Shown here in pieces: positions 33,381-40,559 of a DNA stretch of 64,000 bases (position 1 is the stretch's first letter; the number at the start of each line of letters is the position of its first letter). The notes below the pieces were generated by a model. That model was not told where the DNA came from. It worked only from the letters and a program-made list of their open reading frames with translations, and did not search any database. The position numbers and the translations under genes were made by a program. Source of the DNA: Flavonifractor porci (GTDB lineage: Bacteria; Bacillota; Clostridia; Oscillospirales; Oscillospiraceae); NCBI RefSeq assembly GCF_037572415.1, contig NZ_JBBHLB010000005.1:62001-126000 (forward strand), written 5' to 3'.

Positions 33381-35045
33381 TCATGTTTCCGATTGCAGTA
33401 CCAGGTTGCCCTGGCTGTCCCAGCCGTAGGTGCGGGTCACCATAGCGTCCCACTCCCGGTTCCACATCCGCTCCTCCAGCTGCCCCTCCTCAGGCTGCAG
33501 GGTCAGGTCCCCGGCCAGGGTAGCCAGATGGCGGAACTGCCCCGCCTCACTGTCCCACACGAACCAGCAGCGGCAGGCGTTCTGGGTGGCGTCGCACAGC
33601 AGGCCGAACTCCTCCACCCCGTCAAAGTTGATATCCCGGGTCTCCACCGGGCCACCTGCCGGGGTGTCGATGAGGAAGCCCTGGAAGGTGTGGACTCCGT
33701 CGGCGGCCACATCCTCCGCCGTGATGGTCTGGACCACCTGACCATCATTCAGGATGGCGATCCGGTCATACTCCCGCTGTGTCTCGTCCTGAGGCGGGGT
33801 ACACCGCAGGGACAGTGTCAGTGTCTCGTCCCCGCCCACGTCCAACTCATAGGTATCGGTGAAGTAGCCGTCGGAGGCATAGGTGATCTGGCTTCCGTCC
33901 CAGGACACCGTCCCCCAGATGGGGCTGTGCCATTGGTCATACAGTTCCGGGATACGCAGGACCTGCAGGCCGTTCTCCCCGGTCTCCACATAGGAATGAT
34001 CCACATAGAAACCGTCCACGGCGTCCAGCCGGAACTGCTCCGCCAGCTTGCCCTCCTCCACCTCCAGCACCGCATAGACACAGGCGCCGTAGTTGGACAT
34101 GGGAATCGCCAGGGCGGCCAGCAGGGACTGCCGCTCTCTGGAGGTCATATGGAGTGGGGAGACCATAGGGTTGGTGACGCTGGGATAACGCCAGGACAGC
34201 ACCTCTCCCGTACCCAGGGTCACCTCCACCTCCGTGGAACCCTGGTCCTGCCCGTCCGGCCAGGTGGTTCTGGTCACCAGATGGTCGTCGCCCTTACCCT
34301 GGCTGTCCAGGGTAAGGTTCTCCAGATAACTGAGGCTGCTCCCCTTTGGCAGGGGCTGTCCCTCCGGGTTAAGCACCACCTCGCTCCAGTTGGCCGCCTC
34401 CAGCAGTTGAGACAGGGGCACCCGCTCCTCCATCTCTCCCACGTCGTCATAGGGCCAGACGTGGATGACCACCGTCCCATCCTCCGGCTGGAAGGCCAGC
34501 TCCACCATTCTCCCATAGTCCCCATCCAGGCCCAGCAGACCGGCTGCCGCCGCCTGGAGCTGCTGGGTACGCAGGGACCCGTCGGGCCAATACCGCCACA
34601 CCTGCAGAAAGAATTCGTTCTCCAACAGAGTATCTATCGCCCCGTCCCCGTCCAGATCCACCTGGTACAGGGGCTCCCCGGCCTGGGTCAGCGGGAAGTC
34701 AGTTCCGTCCGCCAGTCGGATCTGATAGGCGTAATTATGCACTCCATCCTCTGTCAAAGTGTGGGTCACGGTGCCTGAAAGACCTAAAAGATCCGCAAAG
34801 GGCACCGTCTCCTCTCCCGGCTCAGTGAGGGCAAAGGCCAGTTTCTCTCCCGCCGGGGCGGCGGAAATGGCCGTCTCCGACCGGCAGGCCACCAGGGAGC
34901 CGCACAGGCCGATGGCAAAGCCTACTGCCAACACCAGAGCCAGAGCAGGCCGCCGGTGCTTGATAAAAAGATTGCGAACCCGTCCCTCGGTCTCCCTGGC
35001 CGAGCCGCTCATGGCTGTGGACAGCCGGGTCTTGGGCAATGTCAT
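33381..35045 (-). CDS. membrane-anchored ectodomain protein, paralogue 1, coupled to the M56 gene
   Basis: A 554-residue protein from the ATG at 35043-35045, which overlaps the M56 stop codon as ATGA. Longer in-frame starts lie in the M56 coding frame and are unlikely. Residues 1-30 (TRLSTAMSGSARETEGRVRN) look like the linker that joins the metalloprotease domain to the last membrane helix in BlaR1 proteins, and residues 31-52 form that helix. The ectodomain has a DLDGDGAIDTLL calcium-loop motif near 125 and a DINFDGVEEFGLL motif near 465. It is probably the separated sensor half of the BlaR1-like protein, or a partner of it. Confidence 0.82.
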   Translation of the reverse strand: MTLPKTRLSTAMSGSARETEGRVRNLFIKHRRPALALVLAVGFAIGLCGSLVACRSETAISAAPAGEKLAFALTEPGEETVPFADLLGLSGTVTHTLTEDGVHNYAYQIRLADGTDFPLTQAGEPLYQVDLDGDGAIDTLLENEFFLQVWRYWPDGSLRTQQLQAAAAGLLGLDGDYGRMVELAFQPEDGTVVIHVWPYDDVGEMEERVPLSQLLEAANWSEVVLNPEGQPLPKGSSLSYLENLTLDSQGKGDDHLVTRTTWPDGQDQGSTEVEVTLGTGEVLSWRYPSVTNPMVSPLHMTSRERQSLLAALAIPMSNYGACVYAVLEVEEGKLAEQFRLDAVDGFYVDHSYVETGENGLQVLRIPELYDQWHSPIWGTVSWDGSQITYASDGYFTDTYELDVGGDETLTLSLRCTPPQDETQREYDRIAILNDGQVVQTITAEDVAADGVHTFQGFLIDTPAGGPVETRDINFDGVEEFGLLCDATQNACRCWFVWDSEAGQFRHLATLAGDLTLQPEEGQLEERMWNREWDAMVTRTYGWDSQGNLVLQSET

Positions 35046-35944
35046 GCTTTCTCCTTTCTCAGGGCCGCCACGGCCTGCAAAATGGCTCTGCCGTAGGCGG
35101 CGTGTTCCTCCTGGGGCAGCCGTTTCAAGGCCCCCTCGTCGCAGGCCAGCTCGGTGTCCCGCTCCACGGAGCGTACCATCAGCCACACCAGGGGGTTAAA
35201 CCAGTGGACGGCATTGACCCACAGCACCAGGGTTTTCAGCCAAATGTCCCGGCGGCGGTGGTGAATCAGCTCATGGAGCAGGGCGTAGCGCAGTCCCTGA
35301 CCTCCGGCCTCCTCCGGCAGCAGCAACACCGGCTTGAACAATCCCGCCAGCATAGGTACCGCCAGGCCGGGACACAGGCGCAGCCGGGGTCTGCGGTGGA
35401 GAGAGAGGCTGTCGCACAAGCCGTTGAACAGGCGGATGGTATCCGCATCCTCCGCCGGGCAGCACCACCGGGCCAGGTATCTTTTAAAACGGAGATGGGC
35501 GATGAGATTCCACCCCAGCACCGCCGCCCCGCCTGTCACCCACAGGGCCAGCAGCACACCGCCCACCGTGATGGGGGCAGGCTGGTCCTGCTCTGCGGGC
35601 AGAACCTCAGGCGCGGGGGTGAAGACCGGGACAGACGAGGGCACCGCGGATGGGGCCGCCGTCCGGACCGGCCGGGAGGGCTGGGCCGCGCTGGGCCGGG
35701 GCGTCCCCGCCGGCTGGTAGATCACCCGGTCCGGGGGCACCTGGATCTGGATGGGGGCAGAAGCCGATCCGGCGGGCAGCAGAGGCAGAGGAACAGCCAG
35801 TCGGAGGGCCAATAGCAGCCAGGCCCAGCACCGCCATCTGGCGCCGTACCGTCCCCGGGTCAGTTTGGCCAGCACTGCCAGCAGCAGGACCACCGCCCCG
35901 CCTCCCAGGCTTACCCCCGCCATGGAGGTCAAAAAGTCCGTCAT
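35042..35944 (-). CDS. truncated BlaR1/MecR1-like M56 metalloprotease
   Basis: Membrane zinc protease of the type that cleaves BlaI/MecI repressors after an outside signal. It has 300 residues: two helices at about 13-55, a Pro/Ala-rich segment at about 60-125, a third helix at about 127-150, then the cytosolic M56 domain with HELIH at 224-228 and the third metal ligand Glu265 in ERDTELACDE. It stops at KEKA, where full-length BlaR1 proteins continue into a fourth helix and a sensor domain. That helix-like sequence instead begins the next gene. It overlaps blaI and the downstream gene by ATGA at both ends. Confidence 0.92.
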   Translation of the reverse strand: MTDFLTSMAGVSLGGGAVVLLLAVLAKLTRGRYGARWRCWAWLLLALRLAVPLPLLPAGSASAPIQIQVPPDRVIYQPAGTPRPSAAQPSRPVRTAAPSAVPSSVPVFTPAPEVLPAEQDQPAPITVGGVLLALWVTGGAAVLGWNLIAHLRFKRYLARWCCPAEDADTIRLFNGLCDSLSLHRRPRLRLCPGLAVPMLAGLFKPVLLLPEEAGGQGLRYALLHELIHHRRRDIWLKTLVLWVNAVHWFNPLVWLMVRSVERDTELACDEGALKRLPQEEHAAYGRAILQAVAALRKEKA

Positions 35945-36315
35945 ACCTGCTTCTCCCCGCTGAGCTCATCCAGCAGATCCCGCAGCTCGTCCAAGTCCCG
36001 CTCCTCCAGGCCGTTCTTGGCCAGAGCCGCCAGGAAATTCCGGGGGGAGCTGCCGTACAGTTTGGAGAGCACCGCCCGGCTGTCAAAGGCCAGGTAATCC
36101 TCCCGGCTGACCAGCGGGGTGTACAGGTTGCTCTTCCCCTCCCGGCGGACGGCCACAAAGCCCTTCTCCGCCAGGCGGGTCAGATAGGTATTCACCGTAT
36201 TGGAGGCCCAGCAAAACCCCTCCAGGGCGGTCTCCAGGGCGGAACGCGGGGTATCCGGTCCGGAGGCCCACAGGGCCTTCATCACTTCCAGTTCTGTATC
36301 AGGGAGTCGTTTCAT
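35941..36315 (-). CDS. BlaI/MecI-family repressor
   Basis: Winged-helix repressor inactivated by M56 protease cleavage. From the ATG at 36313-36315 it is 124 residues. The N-terminal winged helix contains LPDTELEVMKALW, then SNTVNTYLTRLAEKGFV as recognition helix and wing. The C-terminal dimerisation part includes the region usually cut. An ATG at 36333 would add six residues but overlaps the operator and has almost no leader, so I prefer 36315 (GGTGA five bases upstream). Two BlaI-type palindromes flank the promoter, indicating autoregulation of the whole five-gene operon. No beta-lactamase gene is present here. Confidence 0.9.
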   Translation of the reverse strand: MKRLPDTELEVMKALWASGPDTPRSALETALEGFCWASNTVNTYLTRLAEKGFVAVRREGKSNLYTPLVSREDYLAFDSRAVLSKLYGSSPRNFLAALAKNGLEERDLDELRDLLDELSGEKQV

Positions 36316-36326
36316 CTCTATCACCA

Positions 36327-36366
36327 ACTTCATTTGTAGTGGATATTATTATACTACATTTGAAGT
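36327..36366 (-). promoter_or_regulatory. promoter with paired BlaI-type operators
   Basis: Two 14-bp imperfect palindromes of the ACTACA-N2-TGTAGT type, at 36327-36340 and 36353-36366 (26 bp apart), flank a minus-strand -10 TATAAT (36348-36353). A TGGACA about 20 bases upstream could be the -35. One site overlaps the start region of blaI. Operator identity is inferred from the family consensus. Confidence 0.72.
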
Positions 36367-36406
36367 GGATGTTTGTCCAGTTACAATCCAGTTACATGGA
36401 TGCAAA

Positions 36407-36434
36407 AAGCCCTCCGCCAAACGGCGGAGGGCTT
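36407..36434 (-). terminator. terminator of the 115-residue protein gene
   Basis: A perfect 12-bp stem (AAGCCCTCCGCC and its complement) is followed on the minus strand by TTTTTGC. Between it and the bla operators, a short direct repeat CCAGTTACA occurs twice. Confidence 0.85.
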
Positions 36435-36442
36435 CTGGCACC

Positions 36443-36790
36443 TTATTCCACAGTATAATCGCTGACTTCAGCCTGTGCGGCTGCCTGGGAGATGTCCTCG
36501 TCGGACAGGACCCCGTCCTGCTTAATCTGGGCGATGCGGGCCTTGTTCTCCTCAATATTGATCTTGGCGGTGGTGATCCGCTGGCAGAGGGCCGCATAGC
36601 CCGGTTCCGGGGCGCCGCCCCGCTCGGCATAATAGAGCTTGCCGATCTCCAGATAGGCCTTGCGGATAGCGTCCTCCTCTCCGGAATTATTGAGAGACAG
36701 CTTGGTGATCTCCATCAGCTGCTTGGACTTGGCCATGCCGGCCCGGCCCAGATCGGTGGCTTTATCCTTCAAATCGTCAAAAAAGGCCAT
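36443..36790 (-). CDS. small helical protein of unknown function
   Basis: A 115-residue soluble, mostly alpha-helical protein (MAFFDDLKDKATDLGRAGMA, then YLEIGKLYYAERGGAPEP, then a coiled C-terminal helix). The pattern is common in Clostridia, where related proteins often carry an additional zinc ribbon that is missing here. AAGGAGG lies upstream. It has its own terminator and no evident operon partner. The function is unknown. Confidence 0.8.
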   Translation of the reverse strand: MAFFDDLKDKATDLGRAGMAKSKQLMEITKLSLNNSGEEDAIRKAYLEIGKLYYAERGGAPEPGYAALCQRITTAKINIEENKARIAQIKQDGVLSDEDISQAAAQAEVSDYTVE

Positions 36791-36888
36791 TTTCTTACCT
36801 CCTTGCGGTATACTGGCTGAAATGCTGGCCCTATTCTACCCCCATTTTCCGGCGGACGCAAGAGAAGGCCGGGGGATTTCACATAAAT

Positions 36889-37296
36889 TTAATGCTTCTT
36901 TTTCTGGAAGGCAAAGAACCGCTGGCCAAAATAATTGAGAATCGTGTACAGGGCCATGCCCCCCAGCTTGGTGAGCCGCTCCTGCCAGATGGGTTCCATA
37001 CCCGTGTTGCCCAGCACCCAACCGGCGATGGGTTGGGCCAGGGCGTAGGCAATTACATAGCACACCGCCACGTTGATGGCGAACTTCACCGCCGAGCGCA
37101 GGAAGGTCTCCTCGCTGTGGAAGGTAAAGTGGCGGTTGAGGAAAAAACTCATCACCGCTCCCGCCACATAGGCGATGGCGGTGGAGGGCCAGTAGCCCAG
37201 CCCCTCCAGCAGGAACATGAGTACCATGGACAGCAGGGTATTGCCCACCCCCACCAGCAGGAACTTGGGGATGGAATTATCAATCAGCTTTGCCAT
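36889..37296 (-). CDS. GtrA-family membrane protein
   Basis: A 135-residue, four-helix protein of the GtrA/DPMS family, thought to flip or present polyprenyl-phosphate-linked sugars. The start is the ATG at 37294-37296 with GGAGG six bases upstream. The typical motif SFFLNRHFTF is between helices 2 and 3, and the C-terminus is NYFGQRFFAF. It overlaps the end of the glycosyltransferase gene by 17 bases, the classical GtrB-GtrA pairing for teichoic-acid, O-antigen-like or other envelope glycosylation. The downstream acceptor and third-component glycosyltransferase are not in this window, unless the GT-C protein at 26.9 kb is that partner. Confidence 0.9.
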   Translation of the reverse strand: MAKLIDNSIPKFLLVGVGNTLLSMVLMFLLEGLGYWPSTAIAYVAGAVMSFFLNRHFTFHSEETFLRSAVKFAINVAVCYVIAYALAQPIAGWVLGNTGMEPIWQERLTKLGGMALYTILNYFGQRFFAFQKKKH

Positions 37297-38245
37297 GCTT
37301 GTCCTCCAATACCTCACGAATCAGGAACCGGGGCCGCTCCTTGGTCTCCAGATAGACCTTGCCGATGTACTCACCAATGACGCCCAAAGAGAGCAGGATC
37401 AGTCCCCCGATGGCCCACACAGAGCAGATCAGACTGGCCCAGCCCAAAATGGTCTCGCCCATGGCCCAGCGGACGATAGAGTAAATGAGCATGGCGATGC
37501 TCACCAGGAACACCAGGAAACCCAGGCCGGTGATCATGCGGATGGGTTTCACCGACAGAGAGGTGATACCCTCCATGGCGAAGGAGAGCATCTTTTTCAG
37601 GGGGTACTTGCTCTCACCAGCAAAGCGTTCTCCCCGCTCATACTCCACAGTGCCGGTGCGATAGCCGATCATGGGCACGATACCCCGGAGGAAGAGGTTG
37701 ACCTCCTTGAACTCCGCCAGCCCCTCCAGCGCCCGGCGGGACATCAGGCGGTAGTCGGCGTGGTTGAACACGGTCTCCGCTCCCATGGAATTCATCAGCC
37801 GGTAAAAGCCCTCGGCGGTAAAGCGCTTGAAAAAGGTATCCTTCTTCCGGGAGGAACGCACGCCGTACACGATGTCACACCCAGCATAATACTGCTCCAC
37901 CATGGCGTCCACCGCGTCGATGTCGTCCTGGAGGTCGGCATCCATAGAGATGGCCATGTCGCACCGCTCCTTGGCGGTCATGAGTCCCGCCAGCAGGGCG
38001 TTCTGGTGGCCCCGGTTGCGGCTCAGGTCCACACCGGAGAAAATGGGGCAGCTCTCATGCAGTTCTTCAATGATCTGCCAGGTCCGGTCCTTGGAACCGT
38101 CGTTGACAAAGAGTACCCGGCTCTCCCGGGAAATAGTTCCGGCAGCCATCAGGGCTTCCAGCTTCTCTTTCAGCCGCCGGGAGGTCTCGGGAAGCACTTC
38201 TTCCTCATTGTAGCAGGGAACAACAATATAAAGAATATCTTCCAT
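37280..38245 (-). CDS. GT2 polyprenyl-phosphate glycosyltransferase (GtrB/DPM1 type)
   Basis: Makes undecaprenyl-phosphate sugar from a nucleotide sugar at the inner face of the membrane. It has 321 residues. The GT2 domain (1-215) has VVPCYNEEE, FVNDGSKDRTW, the metal-binding SMDADLQDD and the RSSRKKD loop. Two C-terminal membrane helices at about 235-290 match the GtrB class. The sugar cannot be inferred from sequence. It is translationally coupled to the GtrA gene. Confidence 0.93.
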   Translation of the reverse strand: MEDILYIVVPCYNEEEVLPETSRRLKEKLEALMAAGTISRESRVLFVNDGSKDRTWQIIEELHESCPIFSGVDLSRNRGHQNALLAGLMTAKERCDMAISMDADLQDDIDAVDAMVEQYYAGCDIVYGVRSSRKKDTFFKRFTAEGFYRLMNSMGAETVFNHADYRLMSRRALEGLAEFKEVNLFLRGIVPMIGYRTGTVEYERGERFAGESKYPLKKMLSFAMEGITSLSVKPIRMITGLGFLVFLVSIAMLIYSIVRWAMGETILGWASLICSVWAIGGLILLSLGVIGEYIGKVYLETKERPRFLIREVLEDKHGKAD

Positions 38246-38316
38246 ATCAATCCAGCTTTCTTGTGTTTCTGTCTCTGTTATCTGCCATTATATGCTTCTT
38301 GGACGAAAAAACAGCG

Positions 38317-38511
38317 TTAAGGTTCCTCTTTGCCAAACAATGAGATCTCCAATACGGTACAGATCCGCATTAACACGTCCACAGAAGGCTTTTTTCGTCC
38401 GCTTTCAATCTCCGCAATAAAAGGCTGCGATACCTGGACTAGTTGGGCCAGTTTGCCCTGGCTCAACCCCTTTTCTTTCCTCTTTTCCCGGATCAGCGTC
38501 CGATAGTCCAT
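38317..38511 (-). CDS. XRE-family transcriptional regulator
   Basis: A 64-residue single-domain helix-turn-helix protein of the lambda-Cro/XRE type (LIREKRKEKGLSQGKLAQLV, then QPFIAEIESGRKKPS). The start is the ATG at 38509-38511, with AAGGAG eight bases upstream; a GTG/ATG pair slightly upstream is too close to the ribosome binding site. There is no effector domain. It diverges from the 92-residue gene, and three copies of a palindrome lie between them, overlapping both promoters, so it probably represses itself and its neighbour. Confidence 0.93.
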   Translation of the reverse strand: MDYRTLIREKRKEKGLSQGKLAQLVQVSQPFIAEIESGRKKPSVDVLMRICTVLEISLFGKEEP

Positions 38512-38532
38512 CTGCATCACTCCTTTTCTCCT

Positions 38533-38619
38533 ATTATAGCTGATAGCAATACCCTTTTCATCTATAGCTTTCAGCTATTGACTTTCTTCCATGGATGTCG
38601 TAACATAGCTATAAGCTAT
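38533..38619. promoter_or_regulatory. divergent promoter region with three XRE-type palindromes
   Basis: The motif ATAGCT-N3-AGCTAT occurs perfectly at 38564-38578 and 38605-38619 and with two mismatches at 38536-38550. The plus-strand promoter is TTGACT (38578-38583), 17-base spacer, TAACAT (38601-38606). Its -35 overlaps the last base of the middle site and its -10 overlaps the right site. A minus-strand -10 TATAAT (38533-38538) overlaps the left site. This is the layout of an autoregulated switch. Confidence 0.82.
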
Positions 38620-38636
38620 ATTCCGGAGGTGTTACC

Positions 38637-38915
38637 ATGGAACCACCCTTTGCGCTGTTGGAACAGGTCAAAACCCTGCTGCTCCAGAAAAAACTGTCCT
38701 CCCTGTCCCCCTATGAGGAGGCCAGGGAGGACAGCGAAGCTGCCTGGAAGAAATTCTGCCTCGCCCATACAGGGGAGATGCGGGGCGAGGTGCTGGACCT
38801 GCTGGACCGCCGGGACGGGGTATGGAGCATACAGCGGGACGCCGCCTTCTGCCTGGGGCTCCAGCTGGGCATGGAGCTGGGGCAGCTGGCGCGCTTTGGG
38901 GAAACAGATGGATAA
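38637..38915 (+). CDS. small helical protein controlled with the XRE regulator
   Basis: A 92-residue soluble protein of unknown family, ATG at 38637 behind CCGGAGGTG. It is predicted to be all helical and carries RDAAFCLGLQLGMELGQLAR near the C-terminus. There is no catalytic motif, signal or membrane segment. It diverges from the XRE gene and its promoter overlaps two strong palindromes. Small partners of this kind are sometimes toxins, antirepressors or phage-like regulators, but nothing here proves any of these. Confidence 0.75.
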   Translation: MEPPFALLEQVKTLLLQKKLSSLSPYEEAREDSEAAWKKFCLAHTGEMRGEVLDLLDRRDGVWSIQRDAAFCLGLQLGMELGQLARFGETDG

Positions 38916-38920
38916 GCCAC

Positions 38921-38990
38921 GGGCGGATGTGGGCATCCGCCCCTACGGTTACAGACACCCCGTCGTAGGGGCCGATGCCCTCATCGGCCC
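38921..38990. repeat. pair of REP-like GTAGGGGC hairpins
   Basis: Two small stem-loops face each other: GGGCGGATG/CATCCGCCC (38921-38942, followed by CTAC) and GTAG followed by GGGCCGATG/CATCGGCCC (38965-38990). A related element is at 44405-44427. The shared GTAGGGGC edge and GC stem suggest a dispersed repeat family. They may also terminate the converging genes. Confidence 0.6.
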
Positions 38991-38994
38991 GCCG

Positions 38995-39705
38995 TCACTC
39001 CTCCAATTTGTGCCGCAATCGCTCCACTGCCTTTCGCTCAATGCGGGACACCTGGACCTGGCTCACCCCCAGCACCCGGGCAGCCCGGTCCTGGGTCATG
39101 CCCCGGTAATAGCGCAGCAGGATCACCTGCCGCTCCCGGTCAGGCAGGGCGGCGATGGCGGTGCGCAGGGCCTCCCGCTCCACAATCCCCTCCTCAATGC
39201 CCTCGGTGCCCAGAACGCTCTCCAGGGTCATGCCGTCTCCGGTCTCCATCTGGAGGGAGGCCACCGGCAGCCCCGCCTCCTCGGCGGCGGCGATCTCCTC
39301 CGGCTCCAGTCCGGTGGCTTCAGACAACTGAGACAGGGTGGGTTCCCGGCCCAGGGAGGCCGACAGCCGCTCCCGGGCCGCCCGGATGGCCATCCCTCGC
39401 TCCTTCAGGCCGCGGCTGACTTTAATAGCCCCGTCGTCCCGCAGATAGCGCCGGATCTCACCGGCGATCTTGGGTACGGCATAGGTGGAGAACTGACAGC
39501 CGAAGGCGGGATCGAAGCCCCGCACCGCCTTCACAAAGCCCAGACAGCCCAGCTGGTACAGGTCCTCCGGCTCCACCCCCCGGCCATAGTAGCGGCGGAC
39601 GATGGACCAGATCAGCCCGCCGTTCTCCTCAATGAGCCTGGCACAGGCCTCGTTGTTCCCCTGACGGGCCTCCTCCAGCAGGTCGGGGGTATCCGCCACA
39701 TTCAT
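38995..39705 (-). CDS. sigF: sporulation sigma factor SigF
   Basis: First forespore-specific sigma factor. It has 236 residues with region 2 (GLIWSIVRRYY, DLYQLGCLGFVKAVRGFDP, FSTYAVPKIAGEIRRYLRD), region 3, and region 4 with a GMTQDRAARVLGVSQVQVSRIE HTH (split at the turn). The ATG overlaps the spoIIAB stop as ATGA. It is held inactive by SpoIIAB until SpoIIAA is dephosphorylated. The complete spoIIA operon supports an endospore-forming organism. Confidence 0.95.
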   Translation of the reverse strand: MNVADTPDLLEEARQGNNEACARLIEENGGLIWSIVRRYYGRGVEPEDLYQLGCLGFVKAVRGFDPAFGCQFSTYAVPKIAGEIRRYLRDDGAIKVSRGLKERGMAIRAARERLSASLGREPTLSQLSEATGLEPEEIAAAEEAGLPVASLQMETGDGMTLESVLGTEGIEEGIVEREALRTAIAALPDRERQVILLRYYRGMTQDRAARVLGVSQVQVSRIERKAVERLRHKLEE

Positions 39706-40145
39706 TGCGCCCCTCCCAGCCGGCGGGAGATCCTGCGGCGCATGGTCACCACCGTCCCCTTTCCCGGCGTGGAGCGCACCTTCACTGTGTCCATGAAACT
39801 CTCCATAATGGTAAAGCCCATGCCGCTGCGCTCCTCTCCGCCGGTGGTAAACATGGGGCGTCGGGCCTGCTCCACATCAGGGATGCCCACGCCCTTGTCC
39901 TTGATCTGGATCTCCAGAGTGTGGTCCTCAAAGAGCCGCAGCCGCATCTGGACTGTGCCCAGCTTGTCCGGATAGGCGTGGACGATGCAGTTGGTCACGC
40001 CCTCACTTACCGCCGTTTTGATGTCGTTGACCTCCTCCAGGGTGGGGTCCAGCTGGGCGGCGAAGCAAGCCGCTGTAGTACGGGCAAAGCCCTCGTTGGC
40101 CGAACGGCTGAGAAAGACCACTGTGGCCTCATTCATCGGTTTCAT
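39702..40145 (-). CDS. spoIIAB: anti-sigma F factor and serine kinase SpoIIAB
   Basis: Binds SigF, and phosphorylates SpoIIAA on serine. It has 147 residues. The GHKL ATPase fold is visible: N box (EGVTNCIVHAY, near residue 50), G1 (IKDKGVGIPD, near 83) and G2 (GGEERSGMGFTIM, near 104). GGAGG lies upstream of the ATG at 40145, 15 bases after spoIIAA. The N-terminus and length match the family. Confidence 0.95.
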   Translation of the reverse strand: MKPMNEATVVFLSRSANEGFARTTAACFAAQLDPTLEEVNDIKTAVSEGVTNCIVHAYPDKLGTVQMRLRLFEDHTLEIQIKDKGVGIPDVEQARRPMFTTGGEERSGMGFTIMESFMDTVKVRSTPGKGTVVTMRRRISRRLGGAQ

Positions 40146-40160
40146 TATGTAGTTCCTCCG

Positions 40161-40466
40161 TCATTCAAATTTCATCAACCGGTCCAGCCCGGCCGCCCGA
40201 AGCACCTTGCCCGCCTGCTCGGGCACATGGACCACCTCCACGGTCCCCTCCAGCTCGCTCATCCGGCGGCTGGCTCTCAGCAAGACGGCGATGCCCGAGC
40301 TATCCATAAAGCTGACGCCGCCCAGATCCACCGTCAGATGACGGGGCATGGTCAGGTCGATCTGCCGCACCAACTCACCTAAAATCTGTTTGGCCCGGTG
40401 GTGGTCCACCTCGCCGTCAATGGCCGCGTACAGCGCCCGATTCTCTGCTTTGCAGGTCACTGCCAT
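40161..40466 (-). CDS. spoIIAA: anti-anti-sigma factor SpoIIAA
   Basis: STAS-domain protein whose unphosphorylated form frees SigF. It has 101 residues from the ATG at 40464-40466 (GGGGGG upstream). The phosphorylated serine lies in the conserved SFMDSSGIAVLL motif, near residue 55. A longer in-frame start at 40505 would run through the upstream terminator hairpin and is rejected. It heads the spoIIA operon. No room for an ordinary promoter remains between the hairpin and the start. Confidence 0.94.
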   Translation of the reverse strand: MAVTCKAENRALYAAIDGEVDHHRAKQILGELVRQIDLTMPRHLTVDLGGVSFMDSSGIAVLLRASRRMSELEGTVEVVHVPEQAGKVLRAAGLDRLMKFE

Positions 40467-40484
40467 GGCATATCCCCCCTGTAC

Positions 40485-40523
40485 AAAAAAATCGCAGTAT
40501 ACCAATTTTTGGTATACTGCGAT
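40485..40523 (-). terminator. strong terminator directly before spoIIAA
   Basis: A perfect 14-bp stem (ATCGCAGTATACCA and its complement) with a five-base loop is followed by six or more T on the minus strand. It lies 37 bases after the lipoprotein gene and about 19 bases before the spoIIAA start codon. Confidence 0.9.
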
Positions 40524-40559
40524 CCTATCACAGATGGGGCATATATTTTGTCGAAGAGG

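Noticed and set aside
33381..35186. Longer start for ectodomain paralogue 1 at 35186
   Set aside because: The extra 47 residues are the M56 gene read in another frame. The ATGA start at 35045 gives the N-terminus shared with the other two paralogues.
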